The notes: generated from the letters alone by a model not told the origin. Shown: positions 1 through 9,346, counted from the stretch's first letter. The stretch is 64,000 bases of DNA from Melioribacteraceae bacterium (GCA_016927595.1 JAFGMI010000024.1:115838-179837), one strand, 5' to 3'. Numbers and translations are program-made.

Positions 1-833
1 AATTCTGTATTTGTTTCAATGTGCTCGAGCCTTACAGCCCTCTGGGTTATCTTCCTGGATTTTCGGACCGCTGTACTCGAAAAATGATTTGATACACGTT
101 TCGGGAGAGATTTAGCTTTCCCGATATATATTACATTACCTTCGCGATCTTTGAATAAATAAACCCCAGGTCCCTCTCCGATTTCTGAGAAGTCGTTAAG
201 CAGACTTTTTTTTACTAATCTGAAACTTTTTCTTTCGGGTATTGATGCCTGGAATTTTATCGTTTCATCGAGAGTTTCGATATTGTGTTCACTATACAAC
301 TCATCAAACATTCTGATCAATACTTTCGCAGTTGCCCTGGCATCCTCAGCCGCACGGTGAGCCTTCTTAATTCTTATATTAAAATATTTGATCAGACTTC
401 CCAACGATTTGCTCTTCAATCCGGGGTATAATTTTCTTGCAAGCTTTAACGTACACATCGTTTCATTGCCGGGCAATTCATAACCTGCAATTTGAAGTTC
501 CTTCTTCAAAAATGAATAATCGAAACTCAGGTTATGCGCAACAAGAACACTATTCCCTATAAAAGAAATAATTTCAGGGAGTTTTTCTTCAAATAAAGGA
601 GCGTTATCAACATCTTCCTGACTTATGCCGGTTAACCGGGTTATGAAAAAAGGCAATTCAGTTAACGGATTGAAAAGTGTCGAGTACTGGTCAACGATTT
701 TGCTGTTCTTGACTTTAACAATTCCAATTTCAATTACACGGCTGTTTTGTGGCGATGTGCCGGTGGTTTCAAAGTCGAAAACTGCAAATTCGCTCTTTTT
801 AATTAATTTATCTGAATTTTTATATCCGGACAA
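1..833 (-). CDS. DnaQ-like 3'-5' exonuclease fused to GIY-YIG domain (C-terminus cut by window edge)
   Basis: The reverse strand reads an uninterrupted frame that leaves the window at base 1. The N-terminal part is a DEDD exonuclease: FAVFDFETTGTSP carries ExoI, VLVAHNLSFDYSFL ExoII and HRAAEDARAT ExoIII. After about 65 further residues comes a UvrC-like GIY-YIG module (GPGVYLFKDREGNVIYIGKA, then SLPKRVSNHF). Such fusions are annotated as DNA polymerase III epsilon-like or Cho-like repair nucleases; the role here in DNA repair is inferred. An in-frame TAA sits 6 bases upstream of a TTG codon at 833, so TTG is the likely start, with a GGAAG-like site in front. The gene is divergent from the YmdB gene. 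Confidence 0.85.
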   Translation of the reverse strand, partial: MSGYKNSDKLIKKSEFAVFDFETTGTSPQNSRVIEIGIVKVKNSKIVDQYSTLFNPLTELPFFITRLTGISQEDVDNAPLFEEKLPEIISFIGNSVLVAHNLSFDYSFLKKELQIAGYELPGNETMCTLKLARKLYPGLKSKSLGSLIKYFNIRIKKAHRAAEDARATAKVLIRMFDELYSEHNIETLDETIKFQASIPERKSFRLVKKSLLNDFSEIGEGPGVYLFKDREGNVIYIGKAKSLPKRVSNHFSSTAVRKSRKITQRAVRLEHIETNTE

Positions 834-980
834 TGTTTACTTTTTTTTCTTCCGAATATAACCATCTTCCCTTAAAATAATAATTAGGAATATTTATTTT
901 GAATTTATATTTACTGACAATAGAGCGGTTTTATATTGGAGTCATTTTGAATATATTTACTTTATAATTATCTGAGTATT

Positions 981-1793
981 ATGAATATAAATATATTGTT
1001 TATAGGCGATATCGTCGGTAAACCCGGCATGGAAATGACACAGACGTGGCTGAGCAGCCTGCAGAAAAAGTTTAAAGCCGACATTACTATTATCAACGGT
1101 GAGAATGCCAATGATGGGAAAGGTTTTACCCAGAAAGAAGGCAGCATATTATTTAACATGGGAGTTGATGTGGTTACAGGCGGTAATCATACCTGGGATA
1201 AGCATCAGTCGCAGGAATACCTTAAAAGCGAACCCCGATCATTGCGACCGTTGAATTATCCTAAGGGAACTTACGGAAACGGGTATTACATTACCGATAC
1301 TAAAAAGGGTAAAGTGGGTGTTTTAAATCTGCAGGGCAGATCGTTCATGGCTGCTATCGATTGTCCTTTCAGGACAGCGGAATGGGCTGTAGGTAGGATT
1401 CAGCAGGAAACAAAGGTAATCTTTGTGGATTTTCATGCGGAAGCAACAGCTGAAAAAATGGCACTTGCTAACTTTCTGGACGGTAAAATAAGTGTTCTTG
1501 CAGGAACGCACACCCACGTACAGACGAGTGATGAAAGAATACTTGCCAATGGAACGGCTTATATTACGGATGTGGGTATGACCGGACCATACGACTCGGT
1601 TATCGGCATGAAAACAGATGCAGCCATCAACAGATTTTTGTATCAGACACCTCAGAAATATCAGACTGCACTGGATAATGTACATCTTTGCGGTTTATCC
1701 GTTGTTGTTGATTCCGAAACCGGCAAAGCAATAGAAATAGAAAGAATTTTACTGCCTGAATTTGATCGTAAGGTCGAAATTAGAAATGAATAA
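981..1793 (+). CDS. ymdB: YmdB-family metallophosphoesterase (cyclic nucleotide phosphodiesterase)
   Basis: This 270-residue protein is full length for the TIGR00282/YmdB family, which hydrolyses 2',3'-cyclic or related nucleotides in the cytoplasm with a dinuclear metal centre. Metal ligands are visible in order: D10 (FIGDIVGKPG), E41/N42 (INGENAN), N69/H70 (GGNHTWDK), H152 (VDFHAE), and H177 and H179 (GTHTHVQT). The C-terminal DVGMTGPYDSVIG block is also typical. It is the first gene of a rightward run and overlaps the methyltransferase gene by 8 bases, which suggests co-transcription. Family assignment is firm; the physiological substrate is not known. Confidence 0.93.
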   Translation: MNINILFIGDIVGKPGMEMTQTWLSSLQKKFKADITIINGENANDGKGFTQKEGSILFNMGVDVVTGGNHTWDKHQSQEYLKSEPRSLRPLNYPKGTYGNGYYITDTKKGKVGVLNLQGRSFMAAIDCPFRTAEWAVGRIQQETKVIFVDFHAEATAEKMALANFLDGKISVLAGTHTHVQTSDERILANGTAYITDVGMTGPYDSVIGMKTDAAINRFLYQTPQKYQTALDNVHLCGLSVVVDSETGKAIEIERILLPEFDRKVEIRNE

Positions 1794-2775
1794 TTTCCCT
1801 TTGCCACGTCTGGATAAGGATTCGAAGCTTTATGAAATTCTCTTGAACTACTGCAGGCTGAAGAGCGGTGAGAAGTGGGAAGATCCCGAAGGATTACATT
1901 CCGTTGGATGTATTGATTGCACCGATGAGGATCAAATAAAAAATTTTATTGGCAAAAAAAAATTTACGCTTGCTGTTCACGATCCTCCGTATAATTTGAT
2001 TGCATTCAAAAAAATGAATGTTGATGAGTTTATTTTATGGTGCAGCAAATGGATTAAAAATACTGAGAAAATTCTCACGAAAAATTCTTCGCTGTATGTC
2101 TGGCTCGGAGCTGATTATAAAAAACATTTTCAGCCTTTCGCTGAATTTATCATAATGATAAAGGGGACGGGTTTTAAATCTCAAAATATGATTACAATGC
2201 GGAATCAACGAGGCTACGGTACACAGAAAAACTGGATGAGTGTCAGACAGGAATTATTATTTTATTCGAAAGGTGAACCGGTATTTAATTCGGCAAATGT
2301 GTATACTGATATTCCCAAAATATTGCGGGGCTACTATAAAGAAGTTAACGGTAAAATAACCGAAAATTTTGAAAGAAGCCATTCGGATAAAATACGCGCA
2401 GGCAATGTATGGGTGGATATTCAGCAGGTATTTCACTTAAAGGAGGAAAACGTTAACGGGTGTTTCGCCCAAAAGCCTCTTCAGGCGATTGAAAGAATAA
2501 TCAAAGTATCCAGTGCAATTGATGATAGAGTTGTTGATTTCTTCTCGCATTCCGGTACGACGCTTCTTGCTGCTGAACGAACAGGGAGAAAGTGCAGTAC
2601 CATTGATATCGATCCGGTTTTCTGTGAAATATCTATTCGCCGTCTGGAACATTTCCGGGAAACAGGACTTTTGGGCTGGCAGAATTCCAATCCTTTTGCA
2701 AAGGAAATACTCAATGATAAAAAGCTGATTGAACTTTTAAGAAAAGAGTATAATATGTCATATAAATTAAATTGA
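1786..2775 (+). CDS. DNA methyltransferase, beta-class amino-MTase, orphan
   Basis: The protein has the circularly permuted motif order of beta-class N6-adenine/N4-cytosine methyltransferases. Catalytic motif IV, DPPYN, lies near residue 66. The AdoMet-binding motif I comes late, near residue 249 (VVDFFSHSGTTLLAAERTG), followed by the acidic IDIDP strand. DPPY more often goes with adenine-N6 methylation, but the target base cannot be decided here. A TTG start 24 bases upstream is possible; ATG at 1786 is preferred because it gives an 8-base overlap with the preceding stop. No restriction nuclease or specificity subunit is nearby, so it looks like a solitary methylase in a housekeeping run. 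Confidence 0.88.
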   Translation: MNNFPLPRLDKDSKLYEILLNYCRLKSGEKWEDPEGLHSVGCIDCTDEDQIKNFIGKKKFTLAVHDPPYNLIAFKKMNVDEFILWCSKWIKNTEKILTKNSSLYVWLGADYKKHFQPFAEFIIMIKGTGFKSQNMITMRNQRGYGTQKNWMSVRQELLFYSKGEPVFNSANVYTDIPKILRGYYKEVNGKITENFERSHSDKIRAGNVWVDIQQVFHLKEENVNGCFAQKPLQAIERIIKVSSAIDDRVVDFFSHSGTTLLAAERTGRKCSTIDIDPVFCEISIRRLEHFRETGLLGWQNSNPFAKEILNDKKLIELLRKEYNMSYKLN

Positions 2776-2786
2776 GGAAATATTGA

Positions 2787-3668
2787 ATGGCAATGATTGA
2801 CGGCAAAGCGGTTGCAGCGGAAATAAGAAGTGAGCTTAAAGAAAATATTGACAAGTTAAAATCAATCTCAAATAAAATACCTGGACTTGTTACTATTATC
2901 GTGGGTGAAAATCCTGCCTCGAAAGTCTATGTTAATATGAAGAGCAAGGCTTGTACCGAAGTTGGGATGAAATCAAAAATAGAAGAACTTAGCGCGGATA
3001 TCTCGGAAGAAGAGTTGCTGAGTATTGTTAAAAGTTATAATAATAATCCTGAATATCATGGTATTCTTGTGCAACTTCCTCTCCCTTCCCACATCAGTGA
3101 AGATAAAGTTATAGAAACAATTGCTGTTGAGAAAGATGTAGACGGATTTCATCCGATTAATACGGGGAACTTAATGATCGGGAAGGATTCTCTATTACCT
3201 TGTACGCCTAACGGTGTAGTGGAGTTATTGAAAAGATATAAAATTGAAACCAGTGGGAAGCATGTTGTGGTAGTCGGCAGAAGCAACATAGTAGGCAAAC
3301 CTGTGGCGAACATGCTCGTGCAGAAGAAAGAGGGAGCGAATGCAATAGTTACAATTTGTCACAGTGCTTCCGATATAACGCAATACACAAAACAAGCTGA
3401 CATACTGATTGCTGCAATGGGTCGTCCGGGTTTCATTACTGCTGAAATGGTTAAAGAAGGGGTTGTTGTTATAGATGTTGGTGTAAACAGGGTAGATGAT
3501 TCCGGAGCAAAGAAAGGCTATAGGATAGTGGGTGATGTGGATTATGATACTGTTTCAGCAAAGGCTTCTTATATCACACCGGTTCCGGGTGGTGTTGGTC
3601 CTATGACGATTGCAATGCTTCTGGTTAATACTTACAAGGCTTTTCAAAAAATTGAAAACATTAATTAA
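2787..3668 (+). CDS. folD: FolD, methylenetetrahydrofolate dehydrogenase/cyclohydrolase
   Basis: FolD interconverts 5,10-methylene-THF and 10-formyl-THF in the cytosol, feeding purine synthesis (purN and purH lie at about 45-47 kb). The 293 residues match the family length. Visible motifs are the catalytic Y48/K52 region ([11 protein letters not shown]), [18 protein letters not shown], the dinucleotide-binding [13 protein letters not shown] and the C-terminal [15 protein letters not shown]-type ribosome site precedes the ATG. It follows the methyltransferase by 11 bases and precedes deoC by 11 bases. Confidence 0.97.
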   Translation: MAMIDGKAVAAEIRSELKENIDKLKSISNKIPGLVTIIVGENPASKVYVNMKSKACTEVGMKSKIEELSADISEEELLSIVKSYNNNPEYHGILVQLPLPSHISEDKVIETIAVEKDVDGFHPINTGNLMIGKDSLLPCTPNGVVELLKRYKIETSGKHVVVVGRSNIVGKPVANMLVQKKEGANAIVTICHSASDITQYTKQADILIAAMGRPGFITAEMVKEGVVVIDVGVNRVDDSGAKKGYRIVGDVDYDTVSAKASYITPVPGGVGPMTIAMLLVNTYKAFQKIENIN

Positions 3669-3679
3669 AAGGTAAGCTA

Positions 3680-4549
3680 ATGGCTTCTTCAATAATTGAC
3701 AGGATTGTCTCACAGGTATTTACGGAGAAAGCTTTAAAGGATTTTTACTGTGTGGGCGATACGTGCCAGGGCTGGGAAAGAAACGTTATTGATCAGCCGG
3801 AAACAGTTAAAAAGATAATTGAAAATGGTGCTGATAGAATTGCTGCCGGGATTGGTGTAGGCGGGCATATTGAAGATGTTGGGATAGCAAGAATGATCGA
3901 TCATACTTTATTAAAGGCAGAAGCCACGGAAGATGAAATGATCAAATTATGCGATGAGGCTAAAATATATGAGTTCGCTTCGGTTTGTGTAAATCCGTGT
4001 TATGTTAAACTATGTTCCCAGCAACTTAAAGGCAGCAAGGTTAAAGTATGCACTGTAATCGGTTTCCCGCTGGGAGCAACAACAACTGAAATAAAGAGAA
4101 AGGAAGCTGAGCAGGCGATTGAAAACGGGGCTCAGGAAGTCGACATGGTTATAAATATCGGTATGCTTAAACAGGGTAAATACGACTATGTGTTTACTGA
4201 CATTAATCAGGTAGCTCTGGCGGCGAAAAGAAACAGAGCAATATTAAAGGTAATTATTGAAACGGCACTGCTTACTGATGAAGAAAAAGTAAAAGCCTGT
4301 GTTATAAGCAAGGAAGCCAAAGCCGATTTTGTGAAAACCTCCACGGGGTTCAGCAAAGGCGGTGCAACCGCAAGTGATGTTGCTCTGATGAAATACGTCG
4401 TAGGAAGTTCTGTCGGCGTTAAAGCCTCCGGCGGTATAAGATCACGTGAAGATGCGCAGGCAATGATTGAAAGCGGAGCTGACAGGATAGGTGCCAGTGC
4501 GAGCGTAAAAATAGTAGCCGGCAATGATACGGGAGAACGTGGTTACTAG
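3680..4549 (+). CDS. deoC: DeoC, deoxyribose-phosphate aldolase with N-terminal extension
   Basis: This class I aldolase cleaves 2-deoxyribose-5-phosphate to glyceraldehyde-3-phosphate and acetaldehyde. The aldolase core begins near residue 70 (MIDHTLLK) and holds CTVIGFPLG, the Schiff-base lysine in [13 protein letters not shown], the proton-relay lysine in VKASGGIR, and a C-terminal phosphate site ([11 protein letters not shown]). At 289 residues it is longer than the roughly 220-residue classic enzyme. The extra ~69 N-terminal residues contain a two-cysteine motif (CVGDTCQGW) and a [10 protein letters not shown] segment resembling the C-terminal phosphate loop. An AAGG site precedes the start. 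The stop overlaps the next gene by one base. Confidence 0.93.
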   Translation: MASSIIDRIVSQVFTEKALKDFYCVGDTCQGWERNVIDQPETVKKIIENGADRIAAGIGVGGHIEDVGIARMIDHTLLKAEATEDEMIKLCDEAKIYEFASVCVNPCYVKLCSQQLKGSKVKVCTVIGFPLGATTTEIKRKEAEQAIENGAQEVDMVINIGMLKQGKYDYVFTDINQVALAAKRNRAILKVIIETALLTDEEKVKACVISKEAKADFVKTSTGFSKGGATASDVALMKYVVGSSVGVKASGGIRSREDAQAMIESGADRIGASASVKIVAGNDTGERGY

Positions 4550-4773
4550 TGGTACTCGATTTAATCGTAAAAGATACAGGAGACGGGTATACCGCTGAAA
4601 TTCCCTCGATAAACGGATGTGAGAGTTGGGCACATGAAGAGGAGACAGCCATAAATAATGTCGTTGAACTGCTCCGCTACTATTTAAACCTTCCGGGGGA
4701 TCTTAAAATTATAATTGATAAAGCCCGGGGAACAAGTAAAAAGCAAATCTTTAAACTAGTGTTCGATAAGTAA
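4549..4773 (+). CDS. HicB-like single-domain mini-protein
   Basis: This is a 74-residue protein with a GTG start that overlaps the deoC TAG by one base (TAGTG). The sequence LIVKDTGDGYTAEIPSINGCESWAHEEETA resembles the strand-strand-helix core of HicB/UPF0150 proteins, where a typical motif is a GY..P.lpGc.s.G..-like stretch followed by a helix. No DNA-binding tail and no HicA mRNA interferase gene is adjacent, so a toxin-antitoxin role is unlikely. It is probably translationally coupled to deoC and trmH. The fold assignment rests on pattern resemblance only. Confidence 0.62.
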   Translation: MVLDLIVKDTGDGYTAEIPSINGCESWAHEEETAINNVVELLRYYLNLPGDLKIIIDKARGTSKKQIFKLVFDK

Positions 4774-5364
4774 TTGCGTCAATTTAAAACTGAAAAAAGA
4801 CTTAATAAAATTTCTAAAGTAATAAAAGCCAGGCAGCATGCCCTGGCAGTAGTAATTGAGAATATTCATGATCCTCATAACGTGAGCGCTATATACCGTA
4901 CTTGTGATGCAGTCGGTGTCCCGAATGTAAGTTTACTTTATACATTAGAGGAATTCCCGAAAATCAGTAAAGTCTCTTCCGCTTCGGCAATGAAATGGGT
5001 GAAGAGCAAAAAGTTTAATAGTGTTGATAAATGCTATTCCACATTAAAGGAAGAAGGATTCAGTATTTATGCAACCCTGCTCGATGAGTCAGCAGTAAGT
5101 ATATATGATATCGACATGACCGGGAAAATAGCTTTCGTATTCGGGAATGAGCATAGAGGGGTCTCTGAAGACGCAGCTGAAAAAGCCGATAAGAAGATTT
5201 ATATACCGATGAGAGGAATGATCCAGAGTTTAAATGTTTCCGTTGCGACTGCTGTAACTCTTTTCGAAGCACAGAGGCAAAGAGCTCTTAAAGGCATGTA
5301 TGATTTTTCGGAACTGTCTGACGATGAGATTGAAAACTTTATAAATGATTGGTGTGATAAATGA
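4774..5364 (+). CDS. trmH: TrmH-type tRNA 2'-O-ribose methyltransferase (SPOUT)
   Basis: The protein belongs to the SpoU/TrmH family, which methylates the ribose of a guanosine in the tRNA D-loop (G18 in the characterised enzyme). The three SPOUT motifs are present: ENIHDPHNVSAIYRTCDAVG with N and R, IAFVFGNEHRGVS, and IPMRGMIQSLNVSVATAV. The 196-residue length suits a trimmed TrmH. The start is TTG directly after the preceding TAA. The gene overlaps aroA by four bases (ATGA), implying coupling. The G18 specificity is inferred from similarity. Confidence 0.92.
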   Translation: MRQFKTEKRLNKISKVIKARQHALAVVIENIHDPHNVSAIYRTCDAVGVPNVSLLYTLEEFPKISKVSSASAMKWVKSKKFNSVDKCYSTLKEEGFSIYATLLDESAVSIYDIDMTGKIAFVFGNEHRGVSEDAAEKADKKIYIPMRGMIQSLNVSVATAVTLFEAQRQRALKGMYDFSELSDDEIENFINDWCDK

Positions 5365-6641
5365 ATTACAAGGTAGAGAATGTTAAAAGCATTAAGGGGG
5401 AACTGTCGCTTCCCGGTGACAAGTCAATATCACACCGTTCCGTAATGTTTTCCTGCCTTGCCGGAGGGGAATCTACTATTCAAAACTGTCTAATGTCGGA
5501 GGATCTGATTTCGACTATGAGCTGTTTTCGTGCGCTGGGTTGCAGAATTGATGAGAAGGACGAGTTGGTTATTATTAACGGAGCCGGTTTTAACGGTTTC
5601 AAAAAACCGGTTAAAGATCTTCACTGTGGTAATTCAGGGACAACGGCTCGTTTAATAACCGGGATACTTGCAGCACAAAGTTTCAGTTCAAAACTAATTG
5701 GCGATGAATCACTTTCACAGAGACCCATGAGGCGGGTTGTTGATCCGTTATTATCGATGGGTGCTGACATACAAATATCATCAAACGGTACATTGCCAAT
5801 ACATATTAATCCGGTAAAGTCTCTTATTGCTGTTAAACATGAATTAAAAGTTGCCAGCGCGCAGGTTAAAAGCGCAATACTTCTGGCAGGTCTCCATCTC
5901 GATGAAACTACAGTAGTTGTCGAGAAATTCAATACTCGCAATCATACTGAAACAATGCTTAAGTTACCCGTGAAAAAAGAAAACGGCGCGAGCATTATCT
6001 CTGTATCGAAATCATATTATCCTGAAAAAAATCAGTATTATATTCCTTCTGACATATCATCTGCCGCATTCTTTATGGTATTGGGATTGATATCTGAGAA
6101 TTCCGAAATCAGGATTAAAAGCGTATTGCTGAATGAATCCCGGACTGGAGTTATTGAGGTTCTGAAAAGTATGGGTGGAAATATATCTTTTGAAAATATC
6201 AGGGAGACTTCAGGAGAAAAGTTCGGCGATATTGTTGTGAGAAGCAGTTATCTACGTAATGTTGTGATAAATAAGGAATTAATCCCAAATATTATTGATG
6301 AAATTCCGATTCTTTCAGTTGCCGGAATTTTTGCGGAAGGAAACTTTAAAATTGAAAATGCAGAAGAATTGAGGTACAAAGAATCGGATAGGATAAAATC
6401 ACTTTGTGATAATTACAAATTACTGGGTTATAAAGTTAATGAATTCGCTGATGGATTTGAATTATCAGGTGATCCGACAAAAACCAGTGTCGTTATTGAT
6501 TCAAAAGGCGATCACCGTATCGCAATGACTTTTGCTGTATTGGGAAGTCAAATTAGTGCCGGTATGCAAATCAGGAATTTTGAATGTGTGGCTGTTTCGA
6601 ATCCGGATTTTCTCAATCAGTTGAAAAAACTTGGAAGTTGA
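5361..6641 (+). CDS. aroA: AroA, 3-phosphoshikimate 1-carboxyvinyltransferase (EPSP synthase)
   Basis: AroA transfers enolpyruvate from PEP to shikimate-3-phosphate in aromatic amino-acid synthesis. The 426 residues are full length. Signature blocks are LPGDKSISHRS near the start, GNSGTTARLITGIL, SQRPMRRV, the DEIPILSVAG catalytic region, ELRYKESDRI and GDHRIAMTFAV. The gene overlaps trmH by four bases and closes the rightward operon, ending four bases from the convergent bshC. No other shikimate genes are in the window. Confidence 0.97.
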   Translation: MNYKVENVKSIKGELSLPGDKSISHRSVMFSCLAGGESTIQNCLMSEDLISTMSCFRALGCRIDEKDELVIINGAGFNGFKKPVKDLHCGNSGTTARLITGILAAQSFSSKLIGDESLSQRPMRRVVDPLLSMGADIQISSNGTLPIHINPVKSLIAVKHELKVASAQVKSAILLAGLHLDETTVVVEKFNTRNHTETMLKLPVKKENGASIISVSKSYYPEKNQYYIPSDISSAAFFMVLGLISENSEIRIKSVLLNESRTGVIEVLKSMGGNISFENIRETSGEKFGDIVVRSSYLRNVVINKELIPNIIDEIPILSVAGIFAEGNFKIENAEELRYKESDRIKSLCDNYKLLGYKVNEFADGFELSGDPTKTSVVIDSKGDHRIAMTFAVLGSQISAGMQIRNFECVAVSNPDFLNQLKKLGS

Positions 6642-6645
6642 CGGT

Positions 6646-8271
6646 TTACAGCTCAATTATCTGATGCTCAAACTTATTTATTGACAACTCATTAATCAGC
6701 ACTTTTATCAAATCTGCACCATATTTAACCGCGAATGATGTAAAATTAATTACTCTTTCCTGATATTCATTCCCTGGATAAATATTCGCGCTGATTTTAT
6801 CGATCTGTCTCAACACTGTTTCGTGCTTGCGCTCAACTGCTTTCTCAACTTTTGATTTAAGAACATCAAGAGAATGATTGATTCTTTCCTCGGTTTTTCC
6901 GGCTGTTTCCAATAAAGACTGATCGATGGAAAAAATATTCTCTTTTAGTTTTTCAATCGCATATTGTATTTCATTTTTTATTTCTGAAAACAGTTTGTCA
7001 ACATTTTCGTCAGAAATACTGGATAATACTTCTGTTTTTATTCTATCATTTTCCCCCAATAAATCTATCAGGTTAAGTTCGAACCTTTCGATTAAGCCGG
7101 AGATATTTTTTTCGAGTATTGTCGCTGAGGCTCTCGGATAAATATATGGTTGCGGTATATCGAAGTAGCTATAGTTCGGAATAACCTGAGCAAAATAAGC
7201 GATCTCACTGGGTCCTCCGATATAAAAAGCTGTCGGTAATAAATAATCCTGACAAATCGGTCTTAGCAGAACATTAGGGCTGAAATCCTGAGGTGCTTCT
7301 TCAAGTCTCTTCAGCAGCTCCTCCTGGGTGATTTTTTTTCTTTTATTTTTTAACTTAAAATTTTCTTCTTCAGGTTCGAGTAAATACCTGCCGTCCGGTT
7401 CGTGTATGAAAATATTAATAGGTTTTACCTTAACCTGAGCGTGATACAAATCCTCCAGCTCAGCACTTCGTTCTATTACAAAATCGGAATGCTCCCTGAA
7501 GTATTCAATTTCTCTTTTAAACACGGGACGCAGTAATTTTTTGATATTATCACTCTGCGGGTTTATGACAACTAATCCGTATTCACCAAAATATTTATTT
7601 AGTATCTTCTTAAATGCATTAACAAATGATTTACCTGGCTGGTACGCATCGTCGACGAGATTAACAATTTCCTCTTTGAATTCAGAGTCGCGTAAGCCGT
7701 CAAAATATTCTTTTTTCGTAGTAGTAATGTTGTCATTAAACTGTAACTTCCCAATACTGCCACGGTTCAGATCATCTTCCAAACCATCATCGTACACAAA
7801 GTTTTTGAGTTCATTTGTTTTATCGAGGATAGTTACTGATTTAACTTCGTGGAAGTCGTGGTCATCACCTTCAAGCCAAAATACAGGTACAAAATTATAT
7901 GTATCGTATTTTTCCTTTAATTGCCGGCTGAGTTTTATGGCAGTTATAATTTTATAGAAGGTATATAAAGGACCTCCAAAAATGGAAAGCTGCTGTCCGG
8001 TAACAACAGTCAGTGTTTTAGGAGATTTGAGCAATTCAATATTTGCTTCGACGAGTTTAGACTTTTTAATATCGCTGTATTGCCCGGAAATAATATCAGC
8101 TAAAATAAATCTGTGCAACCGTTCTTTTTGTACAATTTCCGAAAACTTGGATTCATAGTTTTCCGTATCACGGTAGTTTTGATTATAAAAATTTTTAACT
8201 TTATCAAAATCGTACAAGTAATCCAGAAACAATCGTCTGAAGCCTGGTAAATCAGAATATTTAATATACAT
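6646..8271 (-). CDS. bshC: BshC, bacillithiol biosynthesis cysteine-adding enzyme
   Basis: BshC is assigned the last step of bacillithiol synthesis, addition of cysteine to glucosaminyl-malate. The 541 residues match the family length. The N-terminal Rossmann-like core shows VVTGQQLSIFGGPLYTFYKI and VPVFWLEGDDHDFHEV; later GGPSEIAYFAQV is also characteristic, followed by a coiled-coil C-terminal region (about residues 430-500). It is convergent with aroA and divergent from the outer-membrane protein gene at 8377. bshA and bshB are not in the window, so pathway completeness cannot be judged here. Confidence 0.95.
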   Translation of the reverse strand: MYIKYSDLPGFRRLFLDYLYDFDKVKNFYNQNYRDTENYESKFSEIVQKERLHRFILADIISGQYSDIKKSKLVEANIELLKSPKTLTVVTGQQLSIFGGPLYTFYKIITAIKLSRQLKEKYDTYNFVPVFWLEGDDHDFHEVKSVTILDKTNELKNFVYDDGLEDDLNRGSIGKLQFNDNITTTKKEYFDGLRDSEFKEEIVNLVDDAYQPGKSFVNAFKKILNKYFGEYGLVVINPQSDNIKKLLRPVFKREIEYFREHSDFVIERSAELEDLYHAQVKVKPINIFIHEPDGRYLLEPEEENFKLKNKRKKITQEELLKRLEEAPQDFSPNVLLRPICQDYLLPTAFYIGGPSEIAYFAQVIPNYSYFDIPQPYIYPRASATILEKNISGLIERFELNLIDLLGENDRIKTEVLSSISDENVDKLFSEIKNEIQYAIEKLKENIFSIDQSLLETAGKTEERINHSLDVLKSKVEKAVERKHETVLRQIDKISANIYPGNEYQERVINFTSFAVKYGADLIKVLINELSINKFEHQIIEL

Positions 8272-8376
8272 TGGAATGTCCCTTTAGACTATATGAAATA
8301 TAGTTGCTGATACGTTATGAAAATTCACCGTCAATTAACATATTTGTATTTATATTGCAAAATTAAATTATTATTG

Positions 8377-9240
8377 ATGAAAAATATACTCAATAAACTG
8401 ATTATTCTGTGGTTCATTTTACCTCAGGCAATAACTTCTCAGCAGATGTTGGAATTTCTTCCATCAGGTCTGCAATTTATGCCATTAAAAGCTAACCATC
8501 AAGAAGCCAGACTGGGAGTTCTGTATTTCCCCAGGACCGGTTTTCTAAAGGTCGATATCGGGAATAACGTCGACCTTATCAAATATTACTTCAATGATTC
8601 AGCCTCACTTTCTTCCGGTATTGAATTCATGGCGTATGCATTATCAACAAATTATCAGGGGAAGAGGTTGCAAATAGATGCAATAGATGGTTTCTTCGGA
8701 GGCAATGCGAATCTACAAATCAAATCTGGAACAGCAATTTATCAGTTGAGACTGAGAGTTATTCATAACAGTGCGCATTTTGTTGACGGTCATTACGATA
8801 ATATAAACGACAGATGGAAGGATAATATCGGACCAATACCATTTACACAGGATTTCGGAGAAATTACATTTGCACATACATTAAAACTCTCAGAAGCACG
8901 GCTCAGGTACTATGCCGGTGTTGCATACGCGACACTCGTTAGACCACATCTCATTAAAAAGTATTCTTTTAATGCAGGTTTTGAAATATCCACCGGTAAA
9001 ATTACCGGAAAGTTTCTGAATAGAGATACAAATATATTTATAGCTCATCATAACAGGTATGCCGGAATGCCGGATTATAAATTAAGTTATAATAATATGC
9101 TGGGTATAAAATTCGGAGGATGGTACGAAAAGGGCATAATATTTTATTTATCTCATTATCACGGTAATGATATATTCAGCGAATACTACGCAAGAAGAAT
9201 AACAAGAATCGGTGCCGGATTCTTTGTCGATTTTTTATAA
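8377..9240 (+). CDS. Predicted outer-membrane protein, DUF1207-like (paralogue 1)
   Basis: From the ATG at 8377 the protein begins with a signal peptide (MKNILNKLIILWFILPQAIT) followed by LEFLPSGLQFMPLKANHQEA, resembling DUF1207 proteins that start with an FP-G-lfrPl motif. The remainder alternates short hydrophobic and aromatic strands and ends in a phenylalanine-rich strand, as in a small beta-barrel. An upstream ATG at 8317 keeps the frame but would bury the signal peptide. It shares the opening motif, the SAH(F/L)VDG(H/L)Y(D/N)N block and the overall layout with the protein at 13132. Location is inferred as outer membrane; function is unknown. Confidence 0.7.
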   Translation: MKNILNKLIILWFILPQAITSQQMLEFLPSGLQFMPLKANHQEARLGVLYFPRTGFLKVDIGNNVDLIKYYFNDSASLSSGIEFMAYALSTNYQGKRLQIDAIDGFFGGNANLQIKSGTAIYQLRLRVIHNSAHFVDGHYDNINDRWKDNIGPIPFTQDFGEITFAHTLKLSEARLRYYAGVAYATLVRPHLIKKYSFNAGFEISTGKITGKFLNRDTNIFIAHHNRYAGMPDYKLSYNNMLGIKFGGWYEKGIIFYLSHYHGNDIFSEYYARRITRIGAGFFVDFL

Positions 9241-9346
9241 AAAATTAAGTCTATTTTACTCTGAAATAATAATTTCCATTTTTCAATTATTCAGTAATTT
9301 ATAGGACAATGTGTATTGTAAAAGTTTTTTCTAAAAGTCATATCAC

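Noticed and set aside
625..861. Plus-strand frame of 78 codons opposite the exonuclease
   Set aside because: It is antisense to well-conserved exonuclease motifs and has no family resemblance.
1786..2775. Methyltransferase as part of a restriction-modification or phage-defence island
   Set aside because: Both flanks are conserved metabolic genes with overlapping or short spacing, and no nuclease, helicase or specificity gene is present.
4549..4773. HicB-like gene as half of a toxin-antitoxin system
   Set aside because: No HicA-like double-stranded-RNA-binding fold is encoded on either side; the neighbours are deoC and trmH.
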